A stretch of DNA of 64,000 nt from Sphingobacterium griseoflavum (GCF_014653155.1 NZ_BNAF01000004.1:186001-250000); one strand, 5' to 3'. Numbered from the stretch's first letter, positions 25,301 to 33,171 are shown. The notes: generated from the letters alone by a model not told the origin. A program made the numbers and translations.

Positions 25301-26065
25301 ATCGGTCATCCCTTCAATTTTTGTATCTTCCATTTTTACCGATGCAGACGCGCCGGTAAACAACTTCTTGCTGATATTTTGGAAGCCCGTAACGACCACC
25401 TCGTCCATTTCATTTTCATTGATCTGCAGCACGACACGCATGGCATCGCCTTGGTACGGGCGTACCAACGTTTTGTAGCCTACCATGGAAAAGCTGAGGG
25501 AGGAATTGCTATTGCGCAGCCGGATACTGAATGCCCCGTCGGAACCACTGGAAACGGCGTTACTGCTGCCAATTTCTTTGACGTTTACACCAGGGATCAC
25601 CGTGCCATATTCATCCATGATTTTACCGGTAGCGACCGTTTGCTGAGACGAAGAACCAAAATTTCTGGTCTGCACCTCGCTGGTTTTGCGCGGTGCGACG
25701 GTGATAATTTCATCGGTCAATGCATAGCCGAAAGGTTGGTGCTCGAAAATAAGATCCAGCGCTTTGTTGATGGGCATGTTTTTTAATTCAACCGACACGG
25801 ATTTCGATTTGGCCAAATACTCCGCGTTGATCATGAAATCGTAGGATGTCTGTTTCTGCACCTCTTTTAGCGCATTTTTTAAAGGTACATTTTTAAGCGA
25901 TAAGCTTACATGCTGAGCCACGGAATTGCCCATGGCCTGTAGGTTAATGCACAGAAAAATAAAGAATGTTAATCTCATACAGATCTTTTGAATTAGGCTA
26001 GTTAAGTCTGTCTTTTTACTTTTTTTTCGGTGAAATTGAACAGCATATACTGTTTTACATTTCAT
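22385..26065 (-). CDS. SusC/RagA TonB-linked outer-membrane channel with STN signalling domain
   Basis: About 1226 residues. After a long N-terminal leader with a hydrophobic core (M-R-L-T-F-F-I-F-L-C-I-N-L) comes an STN domain (L-K-N-V-P-L-K-N-A-L-K-E-V and a second copy M-P-I-N-K-A-L-D-L-I-F), which contacts the FecR anti-sigma factor. Next are the carboxypeptidase-like repeat, the TonB box D-E-V-V-V-T-G-F, the plug (A-T-A-L-Y-G-A-R-A-M-N-G-V-V), and a beta-barrel ending L-T-L-K-I-G-I. I prefer ATG 26065 (M-K-C-K-T-V); 26086 and 25978 are alternatives. The STN domain ties it to the FecR/ECF pair directly upstream, which would sense substrate through this channel. Confidence 0.9.
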   Translation of the reverse strand: MKCKTVYAVQFHRKKSKKTDLTSLIQKICMRLTFFIFLCINLQAMGNSVAQHVSLSLKNVPLKNALKEVQKQTSYDFMINAEYLAKSKSVSVELKNMPINKALDLIFEHQPFGYALTDEIITVAPRKTSEVQTRNFGSSSQQTVATGKIMDEYGTVIPGVNVKEIGSSNAVSSGSDGAFSIRLRNSNSSLSFSMVGYKTLVRPYQGDAMRVVLQINENEMDEVVVTGFQNISKKLFTGASASVKMEDTKIEGMTDVSRMLEGRVAGVSVQNVSGTFGSAPKIRVRGATSITGDNKPLWVVDGVVLEDIVNISNDQLSSGDALTLIGSSVAGINAEDIETFEILKDASATALYGARAMNGVVVISTKKGKVGAPSVSYNANFSTYLKPSYSTFNIMNSSDQMSVYSEMDRKGLFNFAPSLRRSNGGIYTKMYELINTYDEQTGNFMLENSTEAREQFLSRYARANTDWFDLLFRNSFVQEHSIGISSGTEKARHYFSGSYYHDNGYTIADNVKRFTGNMRSDYNLGSRVTAGVIVNGSLRDQRVPGTLARENDAVRGEYTRNFDINPYSYALNTSRALTAYDEDGNLEFFTRNYAPFNIIHELDNNKIMVNMVDFKIQGELGVKILKNLEYKALGSVRYVKTSRENMITEYSNMSGAYRAANNSTIRDRNNFLYNDPDKPYQEAQVVLPEGGFYMRGDDMLKSYYGRHTLQYNTKMFQDHGLNVFIGQDIRFADRQSSYNNGYGYQYDKGGVPFTDYRIIKQMLEGNYNYFGMDYNYDRFVSFFGNLQYDYKSRYVFSFASRYDGSNKMGDTRAARWLPTWTFSGSWNIDEEPFMENLPQISMLKLRGSYGLTANIGNARNSTALFSNTQTNRPYLSETESKIAITALENQELTWEKQYERNVGLDVGVFNNRLTLSADYFHRDGFELINSVRTSGIGGQATKSANYADMTSNGVDITLGMAWFRESNWKYRTNFTLGYVKNKITNLRSLPRIFDLVIPEGGPKLDGPVRGLYSVQFAGLDPYTGVPNFLNHLGETSPNVYLQSTNTDYLKLEGSVDPLYTGGLSNVVSYKGVSLNVFVTYQWGNKIRLDRVFKTSYSDLDATPREFLDRWTMPGDETSTNIPAIIDGQVEQALGSVYPYNNYNFSDMRVVDGSFVRLKTIALNYMLPNSISNKLGVKSLSTALNANNVWLIYADKGLKGQDPEFFNSGGVANPMPKQFTLTLKIGI

Positions 26066-26181
26066 AATTTTCTCATTGAGTAGCACAGAAGATCAATGAC
26101 GATGTCCATAGATATCGTTATATTTGTGCTAATAGGTTAGTTATTCTGTTTACGGATTCAGGATCAGGCCTTTTTATACGG

Positions 26182-26216
26182 GACTAGGGGTGTTGCAACC
26201 ATCCCTGGTCTTTTTT
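26182..26216 (+). terminator. Hairpin with T tract reading opposite to the flanking genes
   Basis: GACTAGGGGTG and a matching arm ending CTGGTC (two G-T pairs) are followed on the plus strand by six T residues. Both neighbouring genes are on the minus strand, so this would stop antisense transcription entering fecR, or act as a structure in the fecR-susC gap. Confidence 0.5.
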
Positions 26217-26234
26217 AACGCCTTATATTTTGTA

Positions 26235-27446
26235 CTATTTCTCCATGTAAACCCTCCTTCCTTTCATAGAAAAATCATACTTGGTATTGATAGATAGGAC
26301 CTTCAAGAGTTTGTCAAGGGCTACATCTTTGGAAAGATTGCCTTCGATGCGGATATTCGGTAGTTCGCCTTCATATTCGAATTTAATGTCATACCAGCGC
26401 TCGATATCCCGTAATACCACTTCCAGAGGTGTTCCGGAGAAAACAAAGCGTTTGTTTACCCACCCCGTGTACTCCTCTGGCGAAACCTGATGCACTTGAA
26501 TAGCTTTGGTATCAATTGTCGCTTGCTGTGCAGGTAGCAATAGGACGTCTTGTGGCTGTTGTAAATGGATGCCTTTCACTTTGACAGATCCTTCTACCAA
26601 GGTCGTTGTTTCTTGATTCTCGTTGTGGTACGATTTGATATTGAAGGTGGTACCCAATACTTCAATATGTTGATTGGCGGTATGGACGTGAAAGGGTGCA
26701 TTTGGTTTTTTAACCACTTCGAAATAGCCTTCGCCTTCCAAGAATACGTCGCGTTTGTCTGCAGCAAACAGCAACGGGAAACGTAATGTTGATTCTGAGT
26801 TCAGGTATACTTTGGTGCCATCTTCCAGCTGAAACTTTGTGAATCCACCTTTGGAGGTATGAATGCTGTTGAATTGCTGTGCTTGAGCGGCTAGGTGCTG
26901 ATTCTTATAAACAAATCTAAGTTCGCCATTTTCTACACGTACAATCTCCAACTCATTATTTTTATACAACGGTCCCGCAGTACTGTCCTGTATGGTAATA
27001 ATCTCGCCGTTAGGAAGCGTGATTTGCGATACGTTATCTGCGGGATAGGTTGTCGATGCCGAGGTAGGTAATGGAGTTGGAGTAGTTTCCGACTGCCAAA
27101 AATAGAAGGCAAAGCTGAAAGCTAAAATAAGGGTTGCCGCTATTGCCGATAATCCTAAAAACTTGATACGTTTGGTGCGTAAGAGGGTTGATCTAGTTTC
27201 GGCTTCCTGTATGTCGACCGGCAATTCATTGAAGAGTTTACCCAGTTTAGCCTCCCACATTGCTTGATCCTTAATTTGTGGCCGCAAATGAAAATCTTGT
27301 TGTACTCCCCATGCCGCCAAATAGGCTGCCAAATCATTATCATCCACTTCCGCAAGCTGGTTGAAAAAGCTATCGAATTCCTCACTGCGGAGTTGATCGG
27401 TAAGAAAACGCTGAAGAAGGTCTTCAAATTCGGGTAATAAGGGCAT
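26235..27446 (-). CDS. FecR-family anti-sigma factor
   Basis: Membrane-bound regulator that holds or activates the ECF sigma factor depending on the state of the SusC STN domain. The cytoplasmic N-terminus is about 95 residues; a single membrane segment (F-L-G-L-S-A-I-A-A-T-L-I-L-A-F) follows; the periplasmic part has the FecR domain (T-K-F-Q-L-E-D-G-T-K-V-Y-L-N-S-E-S-T-L) and the C-terminal DUF4974 STN-like domain (W-Y-D-I-K-F-E-Y-E). I chose the ATG at 27446 (M-P-L-L-P-E-F-E-D); the frame extends further upstream to 27494 but that part is not typical. It follows the sigma gene and precedes susC, the classical sigma-antisigma-channel order. Confidence 0.9.
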   Translation of the reverse strand: MPLLPEFEDLLQRFLTDQLRSEEFDSFFNQLAEVDDNDLAAYLAAWGVQQDFHLRPQIKDQAMWEAKLGKLFNELPVDIQEAETRSTLLRTKRIKFLGLSAIAATLILAFSFAFYFWQSETTPTPLPTSASTTYPADNVSQITLPNGEIITIQDSTAGPLYKNNELEIVRVENGELRFVYKNQHLAAQAQQFNSIHTSKGGFTKFQLEDGTKVYLNSESTLRFPLLFAADKRDVFLEGEGYFEVVKKPNAPFHVHTANQHIEVLGTTFNIKSYHNENQETTTLVEGSVKVKGIHLQQPQDVLLLPAQQATIDTKAIQVHQVSPEEYTGWVNKRFVFSGTPLEVVLRDIERWYDIKFEYEGELPNIRIEGNLSKDVALDKLLKVLSINTKYDFSMKGRRVYMEK

Positions 27447-27513
27447 AGTAGTATGACGTATACCTGTAATACGAAGCATCTCGATAAAACACACTATGCT
27501 AATCTAAACTTTT

Positions 27514-28110
27514 TTAAAAATAAAGATATTGCAAATATAAGTAGCTGATAATTATGATGTTTTTAGCCCGTCCGTTTAAAGTTTGGCGTAATGTTTTGAG
27601 AGCCGAAACCAATTGGTTGCTCACTGTCGAAACAGATACGCCCAGTTCTGTCGCAGCCTCTTGGTAGCTATAGCCTTCCAATTTGCAAAGTCGGAAGATT
27701 GCACGCCTTTGTGGAGGTAATTGGGAAAGTATTTGGTCGATGATAAGATGTTGTTCTTTTAAAAGAAACGCTTCTTCTACCGAAAGTGAAAATTCCTCCG
27801 CCTGCTCTTTTAACTTCTCTTTTTTTCGCTCGTTTTGAGCAACCTGTCGCAAAAGATCTATACTGCTATAGGAGGCAATTTGAAAAAGATATGCATCAAA
27901 AGACCTTTCCATGTCGATTTGGGCATGGCTTTTCCATACCTTCACAAAAGTTAACTGTAAAATATCCTGAGCGAGGTCGATGTCCTTGACGATTTTATAG
28001 ATAAAGTTGAGTAATGGAGGAGCGTAGTGGTCATAAACTGCCTTAAAGGCTAAATAATTGCCCTCTTTCAACTGTAACAATGCTAATCTGTCGATTTTTT
28101 GGCTACTCAT
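27514..28110 (-). CDS. ECF RNA polymerase sigma factor
   Basis: 198 residues. Sigma region 2 spans about 19-60 (F-K-A-V-Y-D-H-Y-A-P-P-L, then D-L-A-Q-D-I-L-Q-L-T-F-V-K-V-W), and region 4 spans about 128-175 (L-P-P-Q-R-R-A-I-F-R-L, Y-S-Y-Q-E-A-A-T-E-L-G-V-S-V-S-T-V-S-N). It lacks regions 1 and 3, as expected for ECF factors of the FecI-like group found with FecR and SusC in Bacteroidota. It likely drives the SusCD operon downstream. The C-terminus carries an unusual hydrophobic tail (I-I-I-I-S-Y-L-Y-L-Q-Y-L-Y-F). Confidence 0.92.
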   Translation of the reverse strand: MSSQKIDRLALLQLKEGNYLAFKAVYDHYAPPLLNFIYKIVKDIDLAQDILQLTFVKVWKSHAQIDMERSFDAYLFQIASYSSIDLLRQVAQNERKKEKLKEQAEEFSLSVEEAFLLKEQHLIIDQILSQLPPQRRAIFRLCKLEGYSYQEAATELGVSVSTVSNQLVSALKTLRQTLNGRAKNIIIISYLYLQYLYF

Positions 28111-28226
28111 TCCGTTTAGATGGTGCTAATTTAGGTTTTATTTTCGTGAAGTAATAAAATAGACCGATATTTAGCATTGTGCGCCTCGCTAACAGTATAA
28201 ACCGCCTACTACATCCTGCTTTTTAT

Positions 28227-29462
28227 TTAGTTTCGAAATGCCCTACGAAATAGCCGCTTGGTTTTTCTCGTTTTTTGCATGCTGTAAATACCCCGACGAC
28301 CCGATGCCCAAAAGCTGACGAAACTGATACTTAGAAAAAATAGGGCTGCTTGCCAGCCAAACAATTCTATTGCCATAATGCTGCAGGCGATTGGCGTTTT
28401 CGTGCAGCCAGCGAAGACAGCAACAAATCCCGTGGCGGCGAGTAATGCTATGGGCAGCGGAATAATGCTGGCCAGGGCGCTGCCAAGCGTTGCCCCGATA
28501 AAGAATAATGGCGTGACCTCCCCCCCCTTGAAACCAGCGCTGAGCGTAATCGCGGTCAACAAAATTTTTAAAAGAAAGTCCGTAGGAGGTAGGGCCGTTT
28601 CAAAAGAGGACAGGATGGTGGGAATACCCAAACCAATGTATCTACTGCTCTGCAGGCAAAATACGATCACGATTATAAGCAGCCCGCCAATAAACGGACG
28701 CAACAAGGGATGGGGTATTTTTTGGAAAAGTGAGCTAAACAGCTCGCTAGTGAAAATGAATAGGCGCGCCGCGAGGCCAAATGCGATACCAGCCAATAGG
28801 ATATACCCCAGCAGCGGGATTGAAAGGGAGGGCGTTGTACCTATGGGGGGATAATGTGTGTGCAGCTGACCGTAAAAGCCGCATACCCCATTCGCAAGAA
28901 GAGCTGTGATCAAAATTGGGATGAAGGCCTTCCATCTGATTTTTCCTACCTGCACGACCTCAATGGCGAATATGGTACCTGCCCAAGGGGTGCCAAACAA
29001 TGACGCAAATCCAGCTGCCATACCGCACAATAACAAGACTCTCTTTTCTTGTTTTGACCAACTAAACCATCGGTGGAAAAGACTAGCGATGGTGCCGCCA
29101 TATTGTATTGCTGTACCTTCGCGTCCTGCCGATCCGCCAAACAGATGCGTCCCTAAGGTGCTCAGCAGGATCATAGGTGCCATTTTCAATGGAATGCCTA
29201 CCGCCGGATCATAGTAGGATCGTAAAAGAAGGTTGTTGCCCTGTTGTGCTGCGCCAGCATATCGTTGGTACCAGTAGACGATCGCTGCACCGGCAAGGGG
29301 CAAGAATAGCAGGATCCACAAATGTGCTTCACGGAAAGACGTGACTTCTTGCAAACCGTACAAAAAGAATGCGGAGGTACTGCCCACTAGGGCGGCTATC
29401 ATGCAGATAGATAGGAGCCATTTGCCTATGTTTTTAATGTTGGAAGGAGTAACGTTTGCCAT
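28227..29462 (-). CDS. CLC-F type fluoride/proton antiporter
   Basis: A CLC-family membrane protein of 411 residues with about ten or more hydrophobic segments. The segment F-G-G-S-A-G-R-E115-G-T-A-I-Q holds the gating glutamate in the G-R-E-G-T form typical of the fluoride-exporting CLC-F branch, where chloride-type CLCs have G-R-E-G-P. F-K-G-G-E-V-T-P-L-F-F-I-G-A-T-L-G in the second half also fits that branch. The decisive context is a fluoride riboswitch 45 nt upstream. The protein would expel cytoplasmic fluoride in exchange for protons. A chloride channel is the alternative, but the riboswitch makes it unlikely. Confidence 0.85.
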   Translation of the reverse strand: MANVTPSNIKNIGKWLLSICMIAALVGSTSAFFLYGLQEVTSFREAHLWILLFLPLAGAAIVYWYQRYAGAAQQGNNLLLRSYYDPAVGIPLKMAPMILLSTLGTHLFGGSAGREGTAIQYGGTIASLFHRWFSWSKQEKRVLLLCGMAAGFASLFGTPWAGTIFAIEVVQVGKIRWKAFIPILITALLANGVCGFYGQLHTHYPPIGTTPSLSIPLLGYILLAGIAFGLAARLFIFTSELFSSLFQKIPHPLLRPFIGGLLIIVIVFCLQSSRYIGLGIPTILSSFETALPPTDFLLKILLTAITLSAGFKGGEVTPLFFIGATLGSALASIIPLPIALLAATGFVAVFAGCTKTPIACSIMAIELFGWQAALFFLSISFVSFWASGRRGIYSMQKTRKTKRLFRRAFRN

Positions 29463-29504
29463 GCTACATAAACTACACTAATCAATAGATATAAACTATT
29501 CAAA

Positions 29505-29558
29505 TTAAGTAGACATCATCAGCTTCGTGGGCGGTTAAGGGCAGATATCATTGCCTCG
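29505..29558 (-). promoter_or_regulatory. Fluoride riboswitch (crcB motif)
   Basis: The minus-strand RNA contains, in order, GGCA-ATGATATC-TGCC (first stem), TTAACCGCC, and GCTGATGATGTCTACT. These match the conserved pieces of the fluoride aptamer, especially the UUAAC linker and the GCUGAUGAUGyCUAC end known from the Pseudomonas syringae example. It lies just after a predicted transcription start and 45 nt before the CLC-F start codon. The switching part of the leader is not resolved by eye. Confidence 0.82.
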
Positions 29559-29565
29559 GATGGTA

Positions 29566-29596
29566 CGAAGATAAGTATTTTAATAAAAGCTTACAA
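29566..29596 (-). promoter_or_regulatory. Promoter of the fluoride riboswitch/CLC-F unit
   Basis: On the minus strand a TTG, exactly 20 nt, and TATCTTCG (7 of 8 match to TAnnTTTG). The start would fall a few bases before the aptamer. The -33 box lies within the end of the DUF423 gene. Confidence 0.55.
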
Positions 29597-29954
29597 GTAG
29601 CGCAATCCAGCCTACAATCATGAGCAAACCACCCAATGGCGTGATGGGGCCAAGAAAACGAAGGTTGGCTTTCCAATAATCTGCAAACGACAGCCCGTAG
29701 ATACTCCCGGAAAACAGCAGGCTTCCGAAGGCAATACCGTAAAAAGCCCATTGCTGTGCGGTTTGTGTAAAATCGTTGTTGTAGCCAACGATGAGCAGCA
29801 CCAATGCCGCATACATTTGATAACGAACACCTACTTCAAACGATTGCAGTTTGTCTTCGGGAAGTATTTTTTTGAAAAGATGGGCACCAAAAGCACCTAA
29901 GATAATAGCCAAGGTTCCAAGTATACCGGCCGTCGTTAAAACAATAGTTTGCAT
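29580..29954 (-). CDS. DUF423 family small membrane protein
   Basis: A 124-residue protein with four hydrophobic segments and the family pattern G-A-F-G-A-H at about residues 21-26, Y-Q-M-Y-A-A-L near 46 and G-P-I-T-P-L-G-G near 105. Function is unknown in the family; it is a multi-spanning inner-membrane protein. The ATG at 29954 (M-Q-T-I-V-L-T) gives the normal length; the frame extends upstream to 30089 but with atypical sequence. Confidence 0.88.
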   Translation of the reverse strand: MQTIVLTTAGILGTLAIILGAFGAHLFKKILPEDKLQSFEVGVRYQMYAALVLLIVGYNNDFTQTAQQWAFYGIAFGSLLFSGSIYGLSFADYWKANLRFLGPITPLGGLLMIVGWIALLVSFY

Positions 29955-30082
29955 AAGGCAATGTGGTTTTTTTAACATTTTTGAACCATGCGTCTGTTTA
30001 AAGCGGAAGCGATTACGGCCGCAGCATGCGTATAGAACGTTGAAAACAAAGATAGTCAATCTGGCGGCTTTAACGAATAAAA

Positions 30083-30112
30083 AAGCCACCCTTTAGGAGG
30101 TGGCTTCGCTTT
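30083..30112 (-). terminator. Terminator after yceI
   Basis: AAGCCACC pairs with GGTGGCTT, followed on the minus strand by a T run. It lies 15-40 nt after the yceI stop. Confidence 0.75.
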
Positions 30113-30126
30113 CTACTGCGGGAATA

Positions 30127-30717
30127 TTAGTTTTTCACCAATTCGGTATTCACGATGATGTCCACATTTGCGGCAACAGCAGGGATACCGGTAGGCAATT
30201 TGTCGTTATACTTGATGTTGAAGTCTAAGCGGTTGATGGTAGTTTTCGCTGTAAAACCTGCACGTGTTTTTCCCCAAGGATCCGTGATAATGCCATTATT
30301 TTGTTGCACATCAAAGGTTACTTTTTTCGTCACGTCACGGATAGTAAGGTCGCCTGTCAACGCGTATTTTCCTTTGCCTACTTTTTTAAGTACGGCATTT
30401 TTTAAGGTAATGCTTGGAAACTTCTCGGCATTAAAAAAGTCATCGCTTTTTAAATGGCCATCGCGTGCTTCGATGCGCGTATCAATGCTGTTTACATCAA
30501 TGGTGAAGCCAACACTTGCACCGTTGAAATCTTCAGCAGATTTTGTCTCTACAGCACCTTCCAATTTCTTGAACTGACCATCGACCATAGAGATCCCTAG
30601 GTGGTTTACAGAGAAAAGTACATTGGTATGCGCTGGATCAACAGACCATTTAACCTGTGCAAACGCGACGTTTAACATGAATGCGGCCGCAAACAAAATG
30701 GAGAATAGATTTTTCAT
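30127..30717 (-). CDS. YceI family secreted lipid-binding protein
   Basis: 196 residues with a signal peptide (M-K-N-L-F-S-I-L-F-A-A-A-F-M) cleaved after A-F-A-Q. The mature part has the YceI/lipocalin-like pattern: W-S-V-D-P-A-H-T-N-V-L-F-S-V at its start, V-G-F-T-I-D-V-N-S-I-D-T in the middle, H-L-K-S-D-D-F-F-N-A, and the C-terminal block with D-I-I-V-N-T-E-L. The family binds polyisoprenoid or similar lipids in the periplasm. I use the ATG at 30717; a longer start at 30753 would spoil the signal peptide. Single gene ended by a terminator. Confidence 0.9.
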   Translation of the reverse strand: MKNLFSILFAAAFMLNVAFAQVKWSVDPAHTNVLFSVNHLGISMVDGQFKKLEGAVETKSAEDFNGASVGFTIDVNSIDTRIEARDGHLKSDDFFNAEKFPSITLKNAVLKKVGKGKYALTGDLTIRDVTKKVTFDVQQNNGIITDPWGKTRAGFTAKTTINRLDFNIKYNDKLPTGIPAVAANVDIIVNTELVKN

Positions 30718-30790
30718 ATTTTTCTTATTTGATTTCTTTCCACAAATCTCCACAAACGCTGCAGGCTATACATTGATGTATGATAAGAAA

Positions 30791-31672
30791 TCAAGAAAAA
30801 GTATTTATAGGTTTGCGCGCAGCATCGCGATAGCTGGAAGGTGTTATGGCCGTAATGGATTTGAATGTTTTATGAAAGCTGACGAAATTTTGAAATCCGC
30901 AGTCAAAACAGATTTCTTTGATACTTGCTCGCGTATCACTGAGCATTTTGCAGGCCTGACCAATCCGGAACTCGTTTACAAACTGAACCAGTGTCTTTCC
31001 GGTTTTCTGTTTAAAATAACGACAAAAGGAATTGGAGGTCATACCGGCTAGCTGGGCAATTTCTTCCAGTCGAATCTTGCTTCGGTAGTGCAGGCGGATA
31101 TGCTCGAAAATTTTGTTCATGCGTCGATAGTCTTCCTGTTGCTGTGGATTTGCATATTCTTCGCTGACAAGGGTTGTCAATGAGGGGAGCTCTGTAATGG
31201 TGCAGAGCGTATCCAGCAGACTGCTAAGCTTGGATAGCGGACTTTTTTCAGCAAGTCTGATAAAAAATTGTGGGAGGAAACTATGCTGAATATCTAGGGA
31301 GATTGCCCGCTCGGCAGCCTTATAAATTTTTTTAATTGCCCGGGAATCAGGTAGATTGAGGAAGTCAGCACCGCAAAAATCGACTTTGAAATGTACCGCA
31401 TGGATCTCTGCAGGGGCTGGCTGATCTTCACGAACGTATTGCTCGTCAAAAAGCCAATAGTGGGGTGTATTCGATCCGATCAATACCAAAAATCCATCTG
31501 AAAAGGGCTGTATGCAATCGCCGACGAAAAACGTTCCATTACCTTTTTTGATGTAGATAAATTCCAGTTCCTCGTGGTAATGCCAAATATTATGGTTTTG
31601 TGGCGTATGATCATGGCGAACGCTGAGCGTTGCTGCCTGTGATCCGCTGTGATCTAATCGTTGTATATACAT
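30791..31672 (-). CDS. AraC-family regulator, probably of the fucose locus
   Basis: 293 residues: an N-terminal cupin-like sugar-sensing part (I-W-H-Y-H-E-E-L-E-F-I-Y-I at about 29-41, with paired His) and a C-terminal double HTH of about 100 residues (I-R-L-E-E-I-A-Q-L-A-G-M-T-S-N-S-F-C-R-Y-F-K and I-K-E-I-C-F-D-C-G-F-Q-N-F-V-S-F-H-K-T-F-K). It is divergent from fucP across a 200-nt region containing two 15-nt near-identical direct repeats, typical binding sites for this family. It is thus the likely activator of the L-fucose genes, with fucose or an intermediate as signal (inference). Confidence 0.85.
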   Translation of the reverse strand: MYIQRLDHSGSQAATLSVRHDHTPQNHNIWHYHEELEFIYIKKGNGTFFVGDCIQPFSDGFLVLIGSNTPHYWLFDEQYVREDQPAPAEIHAVHFKVDFCGADFLNLPDSRAIKKIYKAAERAISLDIQHSFLPQFFIRLAEKSPLSKLSSLLDTLCTITELPSLTTLVSEEYANPQQQEDYRRMNKIFEHIRLHYRSKIRLEEIAQLAGMTSNSFCRYFKQKTGKTLVQFVNEFRIGQACKMLSDTRASIKEICFDCGFQNFVSFHKTFKSITAITPSSYRDAARKPINTFS

Positions 31673-31751
31673 GCTTTATTGGCTAGATTTATTTGCATTG
31701 CATCGCAGTTCTATTGGTACTTAACTATCCAAATTTACAATTAACTAACTA

Positions 31752-31816
31752 ATTTATTCAATAAAACTGCTTAATATCGTGTAAATATGATAAAATAGTT
31801 TATTTATTCGGTAAAA
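31752..31816 (+). promoter_or_regulatory. Direct repeats, probable AraC-regulator sites upstream of fucP
   Basis: ATTTATTCAATAAAA (31752-31766) and ATTTATTCGGTAAAA (31802-31816) differ at two bases and start exactly 50 bp apart. A partial third copy (AATTCAATATA) follows 13 bp after the second. They lie in the divergent araC-fucP intergenic region. Confidence 0.5.
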
Positions 31817-31872
31817 TAATTCAATATAGGCTTGTTGATTTATTTTAGCTTTACAGTTCCAATATAAATCTT

Positions 31873-33132
31873 ATGACGCAAACAAAAAATTATACCCTCG
31901 CCATTGTTCTGATCACCTCCCTCTTTTTCTTTTGGGGATTTATCCACAACCTGGACCCGATACTCATACCACATTTGCGCAACGCATTCAGTCTTACGCA
32001 TTTTCAGGCATCATTGGTTGACTCGGCTGTATTTATTGCCTACTTCTTGCTGGCCATACCTGCGGGACTCATTATGAAGCGTTTCGGGTACAAGGTGGGC
32101 ATTGTCGTCGGACTGATTCTCTTTGCGGCGGGTTGCTTTCTTTTTGTACCCGCGGCAAACACGGTGAATTATGTTTTCTTTTTGGCGGCCTTGTTCGTGG
32201 TAGCTTGTGGTCTTACTATATTGGAAACCGCAGCGAACCCCTACATCACTGTGCTGGGGGATCCATCGAAAGCAACGCAACGCTTGAATTTTGCACAATC
32301 TTTCAATGGTTTGGCGGCTTTTTTAGCGCCCATTGTTGGGGGTAAATTTATACTAACGGAAGAACCAAAGACAGCAGAGCAAATCGCCGCGCTATCGGCA
32401 CATGCAAAGAGTGTGTATATCCAAACAGAAACAGCTTCTGTAAAAGGGCCTTACGTCATCTTGGGTCTTATTATATTGGCTGTGACCGCGGTGTTTATCT
32501 TCACGAAGTTGCCCGATATCAAAGAGGAAGAAGGGGCAAGCACTGGAGGGGTGTTCAGTGCTTTTCGACACAAGAATGTCACTTGGGCGGTCGTTGCACA
32601 ATTCTTTTATGTGGGCGCGCAAGTCTGTGTATTAAGTTTTTTGGTGATGTTTGCGACCGATGTATCCGGCATAGCGCCTTCAGATGCTAAATATTACGCA
32701 GGTGTCGCCGGTCTCGCTTTTATGGTTGGACGTTTTATAGGTACGTTTTTCATGCGCTATGTGTCACCTGTAAAGCTGTTGCTGCTATATGCGTTGATTT
32801 CCGTGCTGCTTACGTTTATCGTGATCTATGCAAGTGGGCTGTGGACGTTGTATGCATTAATTGGGATAGCATTTTTTATGTCCATCATGTTTCCTACCAT
32901 ATTTGCTGTCGGTGTAGAAGGAGTTGGGGCAGATACCAAGTCGGCCTCTAGCCTGATCGTGATGTCTATCGTTGGCGGGGCGGTGCTTCCACCATTGCTC
33001 GGGCAGGTATCGGATTCTACGGGAAGCTTTCAGCACGCTTATTACGTGGTGTCGATTTGTTTTGTTGTGGTCGCTTTATTTGCCTGGAACAATAGGAGCA
33101 GCAAACTACGTGAAGCAGCCGGTGGACACTAA
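31873..33132 (+). CDS. fucP: L-fucose:proton symporter
   Basis: Major facilitator of 419 residues with about 12 membrane segments. The family start F-F-F-W-G-F-I-H-N-L-D-P-I-L-I-P (about 19-34) is characteristic for FucP, where a conserved Asp (D28 here) takes part in proton coupling. G-L-T-I-L-E-T-A-A-N-P-Y and N-F-A-Q-S-F-N-G are other FucP-type segments. It heads the fucose operon and brings L-fucose into the cytoplasm. The downstream mutarotase, dehydratase and dehydrogenases support fucose as substrate rather than another sugar. Confidence 0.92.
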   Translation: MTQTKNYTLAIVLITSLFFFWGFIHNLDPILIPHLRNAFSLTHFQASLVDSAVFIAYFLLAIPAGLIMKRFGYKVGIVVGLILFAAGCFLFVPAANTVNYVFFLAALFVVACGLTILETAANPYITVLGDPSKATQRLNFAQSFNGLAAFLAPIVGGKFILTEEPKTAEQIAALSAHAKSVYIQTETASVKGPYVILGLIILAVTAVFIFTKLPDIKEEEGASTGGVFSAFRHKNVTWAVVAQFFYVGAQVCVLSFLVMFATDVSGIAPSDAKYYAGVAGLAFMVGRFIGTFFMRYVSPVKLLLLYALISVLLTFIVIYASGLWTLYALIGIAFFMSIMFPTIFAVGVEGVGADTKSASSLIVMSIVGGAVLPPLLGQVSDSTGSFQHAYYVVSICFVVVALFAWNNRSSKLREAAGGH

Positions 33133-33171
33133 TAGATAACAAATAGATATATTATATAACACGATAAGAGG

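Noticed and set aside
25121..25786. Plus-strand frame of 221 codons inside susC
   Set aside because: Antisense shadow of the SusC plug and STN region.
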